This document shows, in pieces, positions 50,510 through 61,523 of a stretch of 64,000 nucleotides of DNA (its first letter is position 1; each line of letters begins with the position of its first letter). This DNA comes from Lineus longissimus (Eukaryota > Nemertea > Pilidiophora > Heteronemertea > Lineidae), in NCBI RefSeq assembly GCF_910592395.1, contig NC_088308.1:24443501-24507500 (forward strand), given 5' to 3'. The position numbers were made by a program, and so were the translations under genes. The notes under the pieces were generated by a model. The model did not search any database and was not told the origin of the DNA. It saw only the letters and a list, made by a program, of their open reading frames with translations.

Positions 50510-51068
50510 CTAATGCTGTCTTTATCATACCCTTAAAGGCACTATGGCGAACTTCCATCTCCAATCACATCAAAGTATGTTGGATCAAACACCCACACAA
50601 GGTCTCCTAATTATAATGATCATGTACATTATCAAGTAACATATCGCCTTCTTTTCGGCGAAACCGAGACTGAATTATTCACATTGCATTCAACTGCGTT
50701 CATTTCGCAGTCAATTCATTAGTTACCAATGTATGCCTTAGAGGGGGCAGAATGGCACTGTTTGGACAAGAAGCCTCTCCAACAGCCCCAGGAATATTGG
50801 ATAGAACGGCACTGTACTGGGTCCCAGTAATAAATATTGCCATAAAGACATATGATATTGTTCTGGGACTTATGTAAGATTAGTTTTCTCTGCCAAACCC
50901 AAGACTGAAGAATTAACACCTTGTGTTTAACCTGCATTCATTTAGCAGTGAATTCATTAGTTACCAACATATGCCTTAGAGGGGGCAGAATGGCACTGTT
51001 TAGACAAGAAGCCTCTCCAACAGCCCCAGGAATATTGGACAGAACGGCACTGTACTGGGTCCCAGTAA

Positions 51069-52169
51069 CAACACCAGAAAAACCTGACCAACGCCGTCCG
51101 ATAGAGGCCGCCAGTGTAATCAGTCACGTGCCGCCATTGACGAATCAGCTCGCAGCAATCAATCACAATGGCAGCCTCAACGAGACGCGGTATCCGTTTG
51201 AATTACGCTTTGTTATCTGATATAAAATTGCCGAATTACAAGAGAGAAAAACGAGTAGTCCATAATAACACCAGTCAAGAGTTTTATGATATCTCAAGGA
51301 TCATATGGAATGCCTACATCAATTTCAAACCTGGATGCCAACAAGACCAACCTCCACCCCACCCCACCCCCAAGGTAGGAGAGGCCAAGACCACAGTACA
51401 CTCCCCACAAAATGCCCAACTTTTTTACATTAGACAATTAGATATAGGAAAGCTACCATCAGTAATAAACTTTGGGTGCAGGGAAACTGGACTCATGCAG
51501 TCATGATGAGCATGATCATCAAGTGAAAAATGAATTTTCAAACTTCATTTAAAATCTAGAGTGAAAAATTTAAATCTCAGTAGTATCAGAATGATGGTGT
51601 TTCACATTAGCATGAAACAAGCACGATTTAAAACTAGGTATATTGCATAGATCAACCCCCCAAGCTCCCTAGTGACCCCCTCGCAATGACCAATTCAATT
51701 TTTTGCTGTCACATCATTAAAACCTCCAATTTCGGCATGCAAGTGGACAAAGAAAATTTTTTTCCAAAACACCAGAAGCAGTGTTATTATGACTCTAGAT
51801 GGTATTGCCCTCTCGCGGATCTATCGGCAACTAAAATATTATCGCTAGAAATGCCAGTTTTTGAGCCGTAAAAACGCCTCAAAGGCTTATTTTCCTGATT
51901 TTCCCTGTTAGAACTTCATCAATGCATGCAAAGCGGCGGTACAAAGGTGGACAAAGGATTTTTTTGACTAAATTCACTGAAATTTCGCACAGTATTAGCT
52001 AGACATTAGAGGAAACCAATGGGCTATCGGCAAAGTGCGTAATGCTCCCCACCGCCTGATTAACTCTGCTTTTGGAGATTGCCCTAAGCTAAGCGCACTA
52101 CTGCGTTGATCGGCCGAGATGGTAATTAGTGCGCATGCGCAAGTTCGAGGTCGGGGATTTCTGGTATTG
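51069..52169. mobile_element. 1.1 kb TIR insertion within the tandem array
   Basis: The array repeat is cut between CAGTAA and TAAATATTGCC. The insert begins CAACACCAGAAAAACCTGAC and its reverse-complemented end begins CAATACCAGAAATCCCCGAC, giving imperfect terminal inverted repeats of ~25 bases with TAA on each side. The first 200 bases are CpG-rich and contain an ATG at 51168 in good context (ACAATGG) opening a 112-codon frame. No transposase is recognised, so it is probably non-autonomous, possibly carrying captured promoter or exon sequence. Confidence 0.55.
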
Positions 52170-52599
52170 TAAATATTGCCATAAAGACATATGATATTGT
52201 TCTGGGACTTATGTAAGATTAGTTTTCTCCGCCAAACCCAAGACTGAAGAATTAACACCTTGTGTTTAACCTACATTCATTTAGCAGTGAATTCATTAGT
52301 TACCAACATATGCCTTAGAGGGGGCAGAATGGCACTGTTTAGACAAGAAGCCTCTCCAACAGCCCCAGGAATATTGGATAGAACGGCACTGTACTGGGTC
52401 CCAGTAATAAATATTGCCATAAAGACATATGATATTGTTCTGGGACTTATGTAAGATTAGTTCTCTCCGCCAAACCCAAGACTGAAGGATTAAAATCTTG
52501 TGTTTATAGGCTAACAAATGCAAACACTTCCAAGTGAACCCCCTACAAGAGAAGAGTGGCTCTTCTTCTCTCCGACTTTGACACCCTGCTACGAACATA

Positions 52600-52978
52600 T
52601 CAATAGATCAGCCAGCGGTCCTTGGTGTCGCCGCGTGGGTTACGTCCAGTGAAATTGTTTGCAAAGGTCAGGGAACCACGATCTGACATCCATAACCAGC
52701 GTATCCCCTTTTCATGCCAGTTACAGTCGGGTGCTACACCACAGTCGGGATAGTGGCCGCCAAATGATTGGTTGTTGAATTTAAAATCATGAAATCATGA
52801 GACAGATCAGGCTAAAGGTCAAACTCAGGTACGTCAAGATCAAGATTTCCTTCCAATAAATTTTCAGCAAGACCTACCTTTCACTTGGACAACCGCAACA
52901 TGAATTAAGACTATAGAGACCTGGGCCACTTAAGTTTTCCTGGCAATATGGTCCATCAGAATAGCACCAGGTAGCATA
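52600..52978 (-). other. Candidate Cys-rich exon pair, copy 2
   Basis: Duplicate of the 50131-50509 pair at an offset of ~2469 bases. The first exon-like frame is 52978-52878 and the terminal frame 52794-52600, both with the same coding sequence by eye. As in copy 1, no proper acceptor precedes the terminal frame. Retention of both frames may reflect recent duplication rather than selection. Confidence 0.3.
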
Positions 52979-53967
52979 CTAATGCTGTCTTTATCATACC
53001 TTTAAAGGCACTATGGCGAACTTCCATCTCCAATCACATCAAAGTATGTTGGATCAAACACCCACACAAGGTCTCCTAATTATAATGATCATGTACATTA
53101 TCAAGTAACATATCGCCTTCTTTTCGGCGAAACCGAGACTGAATTATTCACATTGCATTCAACTGCGTTCATTTCACAGTCAATTCATTAGTTACCAATG
53201 TATGCCTTAGAGGGGGCAGAATGGCACTGTTTGGACAAGAAGCCTCTCCAACAGCCCCAGGAATATTGGATAGAACGGCACTGTACTGGGTCCCAGTAAT
53301 AAATATTGCCATAAAGACATATGATATTGTTCTGGGACTTATGTAAGATTAGTTTTCTCCGCCAAACCCAAGACTGAAGAATTAACACCTTGTGTTTAAC
53401 CTGCATTCATTTAGCAGTGAATTCATTAGTTACCAACATATGCCTTAGAGGGGGCAGAATGGCACTGTTTAGACAAGAAGCCTCTCCAACAGCCCCAGGA
53501 ATATTGGACAGAACGGCACTGTACTGGGTCCCAGTAATAAATATTGCCATAAAGACATATGATATTGTTCTGGGACTTATGTAAGATTAGTTTTCTCCGC
53601 CAAACCCAAGACTGAAGAATTAACACCTTGTGTTTAACCTACATTCATTTAGCAGTCAATTCATTAGTTACCAACATATGCCTTAGAGGGGGCAGAATGG
53701 CACTGTTTAGACAAGAAGCCTCTCCAACAGCCCCAGGAATATTGGATAGAACGGCACTGTACTGGGTCCCAGTAATAAATATTGCCATAAAGACATATGA
53801 TATTGTTCTGGGACTTATGTAAGATTAGTTCTCTCCGCCATACCCAAGACTGAAGGATTAAAATCTTGTGTTTATAGGCTAACAAATGCAAACACTTCCA
53901 AGTGAACCCCCTACAAGAGAAGAGTGGCTCTTCTTCTCTCCGACTTTGACACCCTGCTACGAACATA

Positions 53968-54154
53968 TCAATAGATCAGCCAGCGGTCCTTGGTGTCGCC
54001 GCGTGGGTTACGTCCAGTGAAATTGTTTGCAAAGGTCAGGGAACCACGATCTGACATCCATAACCAGCGTATCCCCTTTTCATGCCAGTTACAGTCGGGT
54101 GCTACACCACAGTCGGGATAGTGGCCGCCAATTGAATGGTTGTTGAATTTAAAA
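53968..54154 (-). other. Candidate terminal Cys-rich exon, copy 3 (acceptor intact)
   Basis: This minus-strand frame ends in the same TGA as the other two copies, but here the upstream edge reads TTAACAG followed by TTTTAAATTC, a usable acceptor. The 187-base length enters in phase 2, matching the donor phase of the Cys-rich exon in copies 1 and 2. The matching upstream exon is not found between 54155 and 55280. This copy may be closest to the ancestral gene end. Confidence 0.35.
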
Positions 54155-54160
54155 CTGTTA

Positions 54161-55282
54161 AGTGTTTACGTCAATTTACATATAATTAGACAAACCGTCA
54201 TGAATTCAGTGGAGATTTCCACATCATAGGATAGAAGAGCAGTGATGGGATCATGACTTGGACGTGCGCCTTTAGTTTCTTTGAGCAAATGGTATTTGAT
54301 TAGGGATGGCAATTAAAATTGCCGTTGAACATGTACATGAAGTGCAGTGATGTAAATAATTCAACATGTCTGCAGGCTTGAAATTTCAAACTGCGCAATT
54401 CATTACCGCCTTGATTGTATGACTATTTCTACAATAAAAACCCTTTGAAACCAACCCATACCTTTATCAGGAATAGATACTGTGCCTTACCTTCTGCTGC
54501 AGCCGTTTTGATTTGTTTCGGAAAATTTGAAGGCATTTTTACGGTTTAAATCGGAGAAAGTGTTACCGCGATGTTCTCCGCATCTCACACACCAACCGAC
54601 TGGCGTTCAAATCAACCGCGACCGATCACGACCAAAGACAATACATTTGACGTCACAGCATTCCGGCACCCACTTGAACCAGGCCGGCTCGTAGTTATCT
54701 GCTCAAGCGAGACCTTTGTTCTGTCAATGATCATTATGACAGGCATTATTTTTCTATTGTCAAAATGTGGGCTTTGCTTTAGCATACATACTTGTACATG
54801 TACATGTGCTGAGCTGTGGAAATGCATTAGGCAGGTTCCGTAACCCAAAAGACGATGTAAAGGCATTTTATCGACGATTTTTTTCCCCAATTCCTTCTAC
54901 AACCAAGTATAAAATATTGTTCAGTGTCGTGTAAATCAATTATAGCAGCGGATAGACGACTTGATGACTCGACAGACATTCGTACTTTGTAGTTCGTCGT
55001 TCGCAGGCGCGCTCAGAAACCTGCAATCATTCGAAACAGAATACAACTGCCAACTTTGATAGCATGATATCAAACTTGATACGGTCGGGTCACTTAATGG
55101 ATTGTACATTAAACACTCCTGTCTCCTGGGTAAGACGAACTAGAAATGAGTGATCCAATCTTGCCAGGCTTATTATAAAAGCTTCAGCCGTCATTGGATT
55201 GCGCATGCCCCACCTGAAAAAATTGGCATGTGGGTGGGTATGTGGTATGGGGTTTTAGATACTGCCTTAACCAGCAACAGGT
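54161..55282. other. Unassigned sequence inside the repeat block
   Basis: No exon, RNA gene or named element could be supported. Short opposite-strand frames at about 54571-54890 overlap each other and show no domain or splice support. Confidence 0.4.
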
Positions 55283-55615
55283 TGTGAGAGACAGGGGCCG
55301 ACGTCACGAAAGACATGGGCCCAAGACATACAAGACGGAAGACTGTTTCGCGGCCCCTCACACCCACCATTCTGAACCATCAGAGTTAATCGGTCCGTTG
55401 GTGTAACGGAGTCCGGGTCGGCAAGACCGGAGACTTCTCGTTTACCGTAAGTTCTGTAGGACTTGTTGGACTTTTATCACGAAAGGACTTTCACGGAAAG
55501 AATCAATCTTGTTCAAAATCTGACATAATCTCAGCTGATTTTAATTGACACTGCCATCTTTATCTGACCTGAAAGTAAACGAAAAGTTAAAAAATAGTTT
55601 AAAAATTCCCTTACA
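55283..55615 (+). mobile_element. LTR-like sequence followed by a primer-binding-site-like motif
   Basis: A segment starting TGTGAGAGACAGGGG and ending TTCCCTTACA (TG...CA boundaries) is followed by ACTGGCGCCA, which resembles the TGGCGCC-type primer-binding sites next to the 5' LTR of retroelements. The inverted-repeat arm starts within this motif at 55622. No second LTR was found, so this is at most a fragment, and the boundaries are uncertain. Confidence 0.35.
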
Positions 55616-55621
55616 ACTGGC

Positions 55622-55952
55622 GCCAAAGCCAGCCACGTGCTATTTTCCCGCGATTAATGCTGGGTTCAGACAAGGCCGGACACGAGCATATGCATGTACA
55701 GTTTACAAGAAGCGACAACCACAACTAACAAAGATTGCCGACCTGCAGAAAAATTGCCGTCGGTTAATAGATGTAATTATTGGAGTTGATTTGCTCAACT
55801 TAGCATCGTTCAAAAGTCTTGAAATTTACAGACGTGCTGTATATGTATGTAAACAGTACAAATATACATATTCTGATGATAAAAACACTATATTTTGGCA
55901 GCATTTTCCGCAAGTCGGTAAAGGTCGGGGTAGGTCGGGAATTAGTATAACC
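55622..55952 (+). repeat. Right arm of the ~340 bp inverted repeat pair
   Basis: Inverted counterpart of 49461-49810. Shared sequence begins at GCCAAAGCCAGCCACGTG and runs to GGTCGGGAATTAGTAT, after which the two copies diverge. It begins directly after the LTR-like and primer-binding-site-like sequence, so the repeat could be the leader or first coding region of a retroelement. Confidence 0.7.
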
Positions 55953-56860
55953 GGGATATTCTGATAGTTGTGTCGCATTTACTTTCTGTGTTCATTTCAT
56001 CTAATTTCATGAATTTTGTGCGTATTTCCCTGTTTTTACCATTGACCGCCATCACTTACAGTTTCTTGTATCATAAGGTCATAGGAATTTGAGGCAAAAA
56101 GTGCTAATTACAAGAAGATAAACAGGTTAGTCTATCTTCATCAGCATGAATGAAGTGTCTTCGCAAGATTAGGCCCAACCTACTTAATTTCTTTAAAATG
56201 GTGAAACTGAATGCCTGATTTCTGCCAATGATATCCAGTCATCCTCTCGACTCACAGTCTCTGTCTCTGACTGAACCTTAGGACTATCAGACTGAGCAAA
56301 GTAGATGAGACTCGGTCCAAGCCAGCTATGCTGTCAATGCTGTGATGCACGCACACACGTGAGAGGAGTCGGAAGAAGACCTAAGCCTGACAAAGTCATA
56401 TAGCCACTGGCACTGCAATGAAGTGAAATGCATAACTCACTCGACTGGCCATGCAGCGCCAAAACAAACTTCATCGAAATTGTCTATCGATTTTTCAGGA
56501 TTGATGATACGTGTGACTTAGCGTGAACTGTATCGCCACTTCTGCATTTTATCGCCATTCATGTCATGATGTTAATTCCCATTAAAAAAGTGGCCGACGC
56601 ACAATCTTCTCGGGACGTGGCGATACAATTTCGTGCGATGTTCAATGTTAGGCCCCTTGCCAGATTTGATATGCATGAACATGTACCACCTTGTCCCCTT
56701 TTGTTCTTGTGTTGTGAAAACAAACTGTCTTATAGACTTTACAATTAGGTTTTCACAGTCAAAGACGCCAGCCGATTACCAACTCATTGCGTATCAAGGC
56801 ATCTTCTCCTTTTGGTTTTTTCAGATAGAATTGGGAGTTCAGCCCTCATTATTTGCAGTC
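55953..56860. other. 5' flank and probable 5' UTR of the FADD-like gene
   Basis: No supported coding exon. The frame upstream of the FADD ATG is open, but TTTTTTCAG at 56816-56824 looks like an acceptor leading into a 36-base untranslated piece before the ATG at 56861. A non-coding first exon is therefore likely upstream. Confidence 0.45.
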
Positions 56861-58032
56861 ATGGACGGGAAAGACTACAGTGAAATTGACAAAGTCAAAG
56901 AATACAGGCAGTTGTTAGTGCAACTTGGTCGAAACACAGACCATATAGCATTCAAAGAACTGAAGCATATTTGTGAAGTAAAGAAAGCCAGAGCTGAGAA
57001 AATGAAGGATCCCATTGACTTGTTTGAATATCTAGAAGAACTTGGAGAGATCAGTGCAAACAAAGTTGATTATTTGATTGATGTACTTAAAAAATTGGAT
57101 AGGATCGCTGATGCGGAACTGGTGAAGCAATTCCAAAGTAAATTTGGCGGAGGAGAAGAGCAGTACTACAATGGTTCATTGAAAGGTCAGGATGTCATCA
57201 CACAGAAGACAGTCACCCAAGTTGAAGCAGGTAAGTTTCTGAGGACAGTTCTTTAGTTCGGGCCCTTGGAACCTTATTTCTAAAAGATTTGTCTGCTGGT
57301 GAACCGAATGATCTTCAAGAGAACAGAAATCAGTACCATTTGCTGATAACTAATTTCATGACATAAGGTACAGCGAGGTTTTATTAATTTTGATGAACAT
57401 CTCCTTGATAATGGTATGTTTCAGCCTTTTCAGTCAGTCCAGTTTTTATATCGTCATATCAAGTATATAATTATCTGCATTCATAATTTACAATATATAA
57501 TGCTTCATTTTACAGATGATGATGCTTGCATCGATTCTGACTTAAATGGTAAGATTTACCACTGTTTGAAATAAGCAGGTCATAAGAACTGCATGTAAGG
57601 ATCGACACTGGCGGAGGCCTGACTCTCAACACTCACCTGACTCTCAACACTTGTACTGTAACTGCTAAGAAGTCCTGTTAGAAAATTTTCATGACGGTGT
57701 AATTTACAGGATTTCTCTCTCTAGCCACACCATCATAAATGTTATGAAGTTTACTTTCATTTCTTTCAGCTGCGTTCGAATTCCTGAAGGAGCAGCTTGG
57801 ACGTAAGTGGAGGGAACTCGCACGCGCACAAGGCCTGTCACAAGTAGACATACACTCCATCGAAGATGCCAACCCACGAGACTTAAAGGAGCAGTCGTAC
57901 CAAGCGCTTCTCTTGTGGCAGAAGAAACAGAAGACAAATGCTACCATTCCCAACCTTGAAAAAGACCTGAGGAAGAGACAGTTCAATCAAATGGCCAATG
58001 ATATCGCTAGCAGAAAGTACATATCAGCTTGA
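56861..58032 (+). CDS. FADD: FADD-like adaptor (death effector domain plus death domain), ~221 aa
   Basis: Exons 56861-57230, 57516-57548 and 57770-58032 join in phase 1 at both junctions. Residues ~9-85 form a death effector domain (EYRQLLVQLG, DPIDLFEYLEELGEI, LIDVLKKLDRI). An acidic linker is partly encoded by the 33-base middle exon. Residues ~137-214 form a death domain (FLKEQLGRKWRELARAQGLS, ALLLWQKKQ). This order and length match FADD (human 208 residues), the cytosolic adaptor that links death receptors through its death domain to caspase-8-type initiators through its death effector domain. The start sits in GTCATGG. The usual RxDL motif of the DED reads KKLDRI here. Identification is by domain order, not alignment. 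Confidence 0.9.
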
Positions 58033-59266
58033 TCATCATCAAGTAAAGACAATGAATGAAGAGTTTGTTTTCAAAACACTTTTAGGAAGGCCAAGCTAAC
58101 TGATTCTATAATTCTTTTGGTTGTTTTCAGTTTGTGCACGGCGTTTCCCCTATACATTGCAATTTTTTCGATTTACCCCAATTTTTACCAAGAATTGCAG
58201 AAATATGGAATTACCAAAAATTATCAGGAGAGTTGGCCGTTACAAACTGTTTTTTTCTCTCCATTTTATCGCTTAATCATTGATGAGAGTTGGAGAAACA
58301 TTCTTAAAGTCTGAAAGACGATTTCACAGCACAGATGTTGTAATGTGGACCACATTACATTTTTTAAGATTGATTCTTTTTGGAAATATTGAAGGTATGG
58401 TAGTGTCATTTGCCATTTATTTCTATTTTGGCTGGGTATCCTTAGGCTTTTTTCAGTTGCTCCAATGTGTAGTTTGTGCTTGTCATTGAAAACTGTTACC
58501 ACCATCTACTTATCATTAAATTTGCAAGAATGTCTAAAAAAATTAAATTTACAACAGTTTTTTTGTTGGATTACAAAATTTGTTTCAGGTTTTCCAATAA
58601 AAAATATTATTTTAATTTGCAGTTTTTGTTTCCTCAAATTCAAATTGTGATTATTCAACATCCATGAAAAAAAGCCAATGAAAATTTGGTGGTTTACAGT
58701 ATAATCATTTGTACCTATATAGTTTCCAGTTCATGATGTAATTTGCATCATTTCTATAAATGGCTGCACTTTTTGGGTTCAACAAGTAGACCTCTGTGGT
58801 TAGCCAGCATGCACTTTTAGGTCAAGATACTTTCAGTTTCAATTCATTCATGCATTACTTTACTCTTTGCTATAATCAAGAGTTCAGTAGAAAATATCAT
58901 CCTAGGTTTATCGATGACGATTAGTGTACATAACAGTCCTAGACTTAGCTTTGTTAATAATTTCGCAGCCAACAAGTTGCATCTTTAAGTTACACTGTTA
59001 GTAAAAATATGTTACTTTTGGATCAGAAAAGAAACAATATCATTGAGAAGGGGGGGGGGGGCTGGAAGTACAGATGCATCAATTTAGTTTGTTTTAAATT
59101 TGTGTTCATTGGGATACTTCAACCGAAATCGTCAGGTTTTATCAATTCTTTGCCATGATATGCAGATAGTTGTAGAAATGTAATGTATAACAGATGTTGT
59201 AGAAAGGCAATGTATAACAGCCTATACTGATTCTTCCCTACATGCGGTGTATGCATTGTAAATAAA
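58033..59266 (+). other. Probable 3' UTR of the FADD-like gene
   Basis: AT-rich, no exon. AATAAA at 59261-59266 is the best polyadenylation signal. A G-homopolymer run lies near 59050-59062. Confidence 0.5.
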
Positions 59267-60184
59267 CATAAGATATTCAAACTAAAGTTGTTTTTTGTAG
59301 TTCAGGACGTGTTTTGATGATCCTTCATGAAGATACAATTAAACTGCTCTATTTAGTGTCCTGTATATACACAGGTCAAAGTAAATAGAAAGGACCGATT
59401 CCAGACCAAAATGGTTGTCTCTGATAAGGATGATGTCCTACTAAGAGAGTTGTCTGCTGCACCTATAGACCTTGGCCAACCAGTTGGTTTGTAAACACCA
59501 GTCTACTTTTAGATCTTGTCTGGTCTACCACATGCCGCCCTTGTACCGTAACTGCATCATATCATCTTTTCTTCCGACATGTATTGAGATGGAATGAGAT
59601 GTAGATCCAGCGGTAAGCCAGTATTGCCTTCTGGCATGCCAAGGAACTAAAACTACTATTTCATCATGGCCAACCAAACAAGAGATTGGTGACACAGACA
59701 AAGTGCACCACACATGATGAAATGATTAAGACAGATTAATTCCTAAAATTAACAAATGAATTTATTTTTAAATCCCCTTGATTACAGCCCAGTCACAAAT
59801 GTACAAAAATTGTGATTTTGAAGGACATAATTGATACAGAATAAAACAATAAAATGTCCGCAATAGACTTCTAACATTAAGGTGCATGTGGCACAATACA
59901 AGGTACACCAAGTTTCTGGAAAGCTGTCAGTATTGCAATGGCTTGAAGTTGGCAACAACAAAACACATACTGATACAACCAATAATTTATGATTCTAATA
60001 CATGAGGTTATGAATTTTTTGTAAGCATTAGGATTGATTTAACATTAGGAACGTAAACATTAGAATTGTTTTGGTAGTTTTTGGTACATCCTTATTTGGG
60101 TGTTATAACAAGGTAGAGTTTGACTTTGAAACAGTCCATGAGTCTTTTTTAAAAGACTGCATGATTCAGATACATTTTGAGGAG
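59267..60184 (-). other. Convergent intergenic gap and 3' UTR of TBCC
   Basis: The minus-strand AATAAA (plus-strand TTTATT at 59761-59766) lies about 420 bases past the TBCC stop and is a candidate polyadenylation signal. FADD and TBCC are tail to tail, with roughly 500 bases between their predicted polyadenylation signals. Nothing else is visible. Confidence 0.5.
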
Positions 60185-61207
60185 TCACATCCAAGATTTT
60201 GTTCTCTCATTTTCTGGGATTAAACTCCAATTCGGGGAACGTTTATCACTTGCCAACCAATTAAAGTCATCAATGTCATCCCAGCTATTCCTCGCTCTAT
60301 CTAGTCCTGCAACTAAATAGTGTTCATCTAACCCTGGATATTCAAGGTTGTAAGGGGCAAATGTAACACCATTGCAATCCTCGATGATTCCTCTGCTAGT
60401 AACATGAAGATAGAAGGAAGTTCTCGTTGTTGAATGCGTACGAAGCTGCTGGCATGCTATCACGAAGGTGCAGTCAGTGCAGTCATTCACAAATATAGAA
60501 CCCGAGACAGGACCACACAGCATTGTACACTTGGAGAGCTTATCAACATGAACAGTACTTGGTGCTCCTTTAAGGACGATTTTACAGTTCATTAGTCTAG
60601 AGAGTGCAACATCCTTAGCATTAATCTCGGTTGAAGAAAGGGACAAGGTTTCGTCACTCAAATCCTTGAAACCACAATCTCCATGAGCGACATTTACAAA
60701 CTCTTTTTTCTTTCCATCAACAACATCTGGTTTTGTCACATCACCTTTCTCTGCAACCTTCTTTTTTGCCTTAAAAGCAAACTTTTTCTTTGGCAAAAGT
60801 TCATCACGTTTTTCGGTTATTTCATTCTGCAATTTAGAGAGGGAATCCTGAGCGTGCCTCACTTCGTACGAGGGAAGAAACATAGTGGAATCCGACACAA
60901 ACTTCTGTAGATTCTGCACTGAAATCATCAGCTTGTCAAAGTGATTTTGCAAAGCCGGTTTAGTCAGTCCCGGTGTCTGGGCCAGTTCATTTTCTATACA
61001 CACCCGCTCTTTTGTAAAATTTTCGTTGAAGAAATCGGTCGTTTCTTTCGCAGAGGACTCGTATTCTTTTTCAGATCGTTTCTTTTCAACATCTTCTAAC
61101 CTCTCCTGTTCTCTTTTGTGTAATTTACTGGTGACTTGATTCTTAAGATCGTCAAAATCTGCTATTTTATCATCAATTTTCGTTGTTTCCTGGCTGCTGA
61201 CCGCCAT
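60185..61207 (-). CDS. TBCC: Tubulin-specific chaperone C (tubulin cofactor C), intronless, 340 aa
   Basis: A single open frame ends in TGA at 60187-60185. The N-terminal part is charged and helical, like the spectrin-like tubulin-binding region. The C-terminal part is the C-CAP/TBCC beta-helix domain. The motif QQLRTHSTTRTSFYLHVTSR followed by GIIEDC contains the catalytic arginine (residue 256 from this start) that stimulates GTP hydrolysis by beta-tubulin in the TBCC-TBCD-TBCE complex. I chose the Met at 61207-61205 because its context is strong (AAAATGG) and the length fits the family (human 346). An in-frame Met at 61297 would add 30 residues that overlap a TTTCGCTCC-type repeat. Confidence 0.95.
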   Translation of the reverse strand: MAVSSQETTKIDDKIADFDDLKNQVTSKLHKREQERLEDVEKKRSEKEYESSAKETTDFFNENFTKERVCIENELAQTPGLTKPALQNHFDKLMISVQNLQKFVSDSTMFLPSYEVRHAQDSLSKLQNEITEKRDELLPKKKFAFKAKKKVAEKGDVTKPDVVDGKKKEFVNVAHGDCGFKDLSDETLSLSSTEINAKDVALSRLMNCKIVLKGAPSTVHVDKLSKCTMLCGPVSGSIFVNDCTDCTFVIACQQLRTHSTTRTSFYLHVTSRGIIEDCNGVTFAPYNLEYPGLDEHYLVAGLDRARNSWDDIDDFNWLASDKRSPNWSLIPENERTKSWM

Positions 61208-61523
61208 TTTGATACAAATTTCGCAACGAGGGGCGGCCGCAATCTTGACACTAGAGGCGCTGATGTCGTTCCTACTGACTTTTTCGCCCCCAGTCATTTC
61301 GCTCCAAATCGAAGTCGTTTCGCTCCCTTGGACTTTTTGTTGGGGATTTAAAGAAGGGTCGTCAAAATCTGCTGTGTGATCTTTGGCAGGTCACTTGTAT
61401 TTCATTCATTATCATTCGTCGTCCTGGGAAAGTCTATCTTCTCTTGCAATCATCAGTGATAGGCCTAGGCCTATGGCTATATCATCATAGGCGTAGATCT
61501 ACCGGTATCTTTCTATTTCCTAG
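61208..61523. other. TBCC 5' flank up to the Harbinger element
   Basis: Contains a short degenerate repeat (TTTCGCTCC, CATTTCGC) at about 61282-61335 and a TAGGCCTAGGCCTA-type repeat at about 61461-61475. No exon is seen. Confidence 0.5.

Larger units (their letters stand above)
49817..54160. repeat. Nested tandem duplications (units of ~238 bp and ~2.46 kb)
   Basis: A ~238-base unit with GGGGGCAGAATGGCACTG and GCCTCTCCAACAGCCCCA starts near 49817, 50700, 50938, 52277, 53167, 53407 and 53645. Some copies carry a longer tail (about 880 bases) containing CAGCGGTCCTTGGTGTCGCC; these tails lie at about 50035-50700, 52495-53167 and, truncated, 53870-54160. The first and second long copies are offset by ~2.46 kb and nearly identical. 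The array is interrupted by a 1.1 kb TIR insertion. Confidence 0.85.

Noticed and set aside
55545-55964. 139-codon plus-strand frame as a host gene
   Set aside because: It spans the LTR-like end and the inverted-repeat arm, and the other arm carries the same core, so it belongs to a repeat.
56633-56860. N-terminal extension of the FADD-like protein by ~76 residues from an upstream in-frame start
   Set aside because: The extension has no domain character. A TTTTTTCAG acceptor lies between it and the ATG at 56861, and that ATG has a better context and gives the family length.
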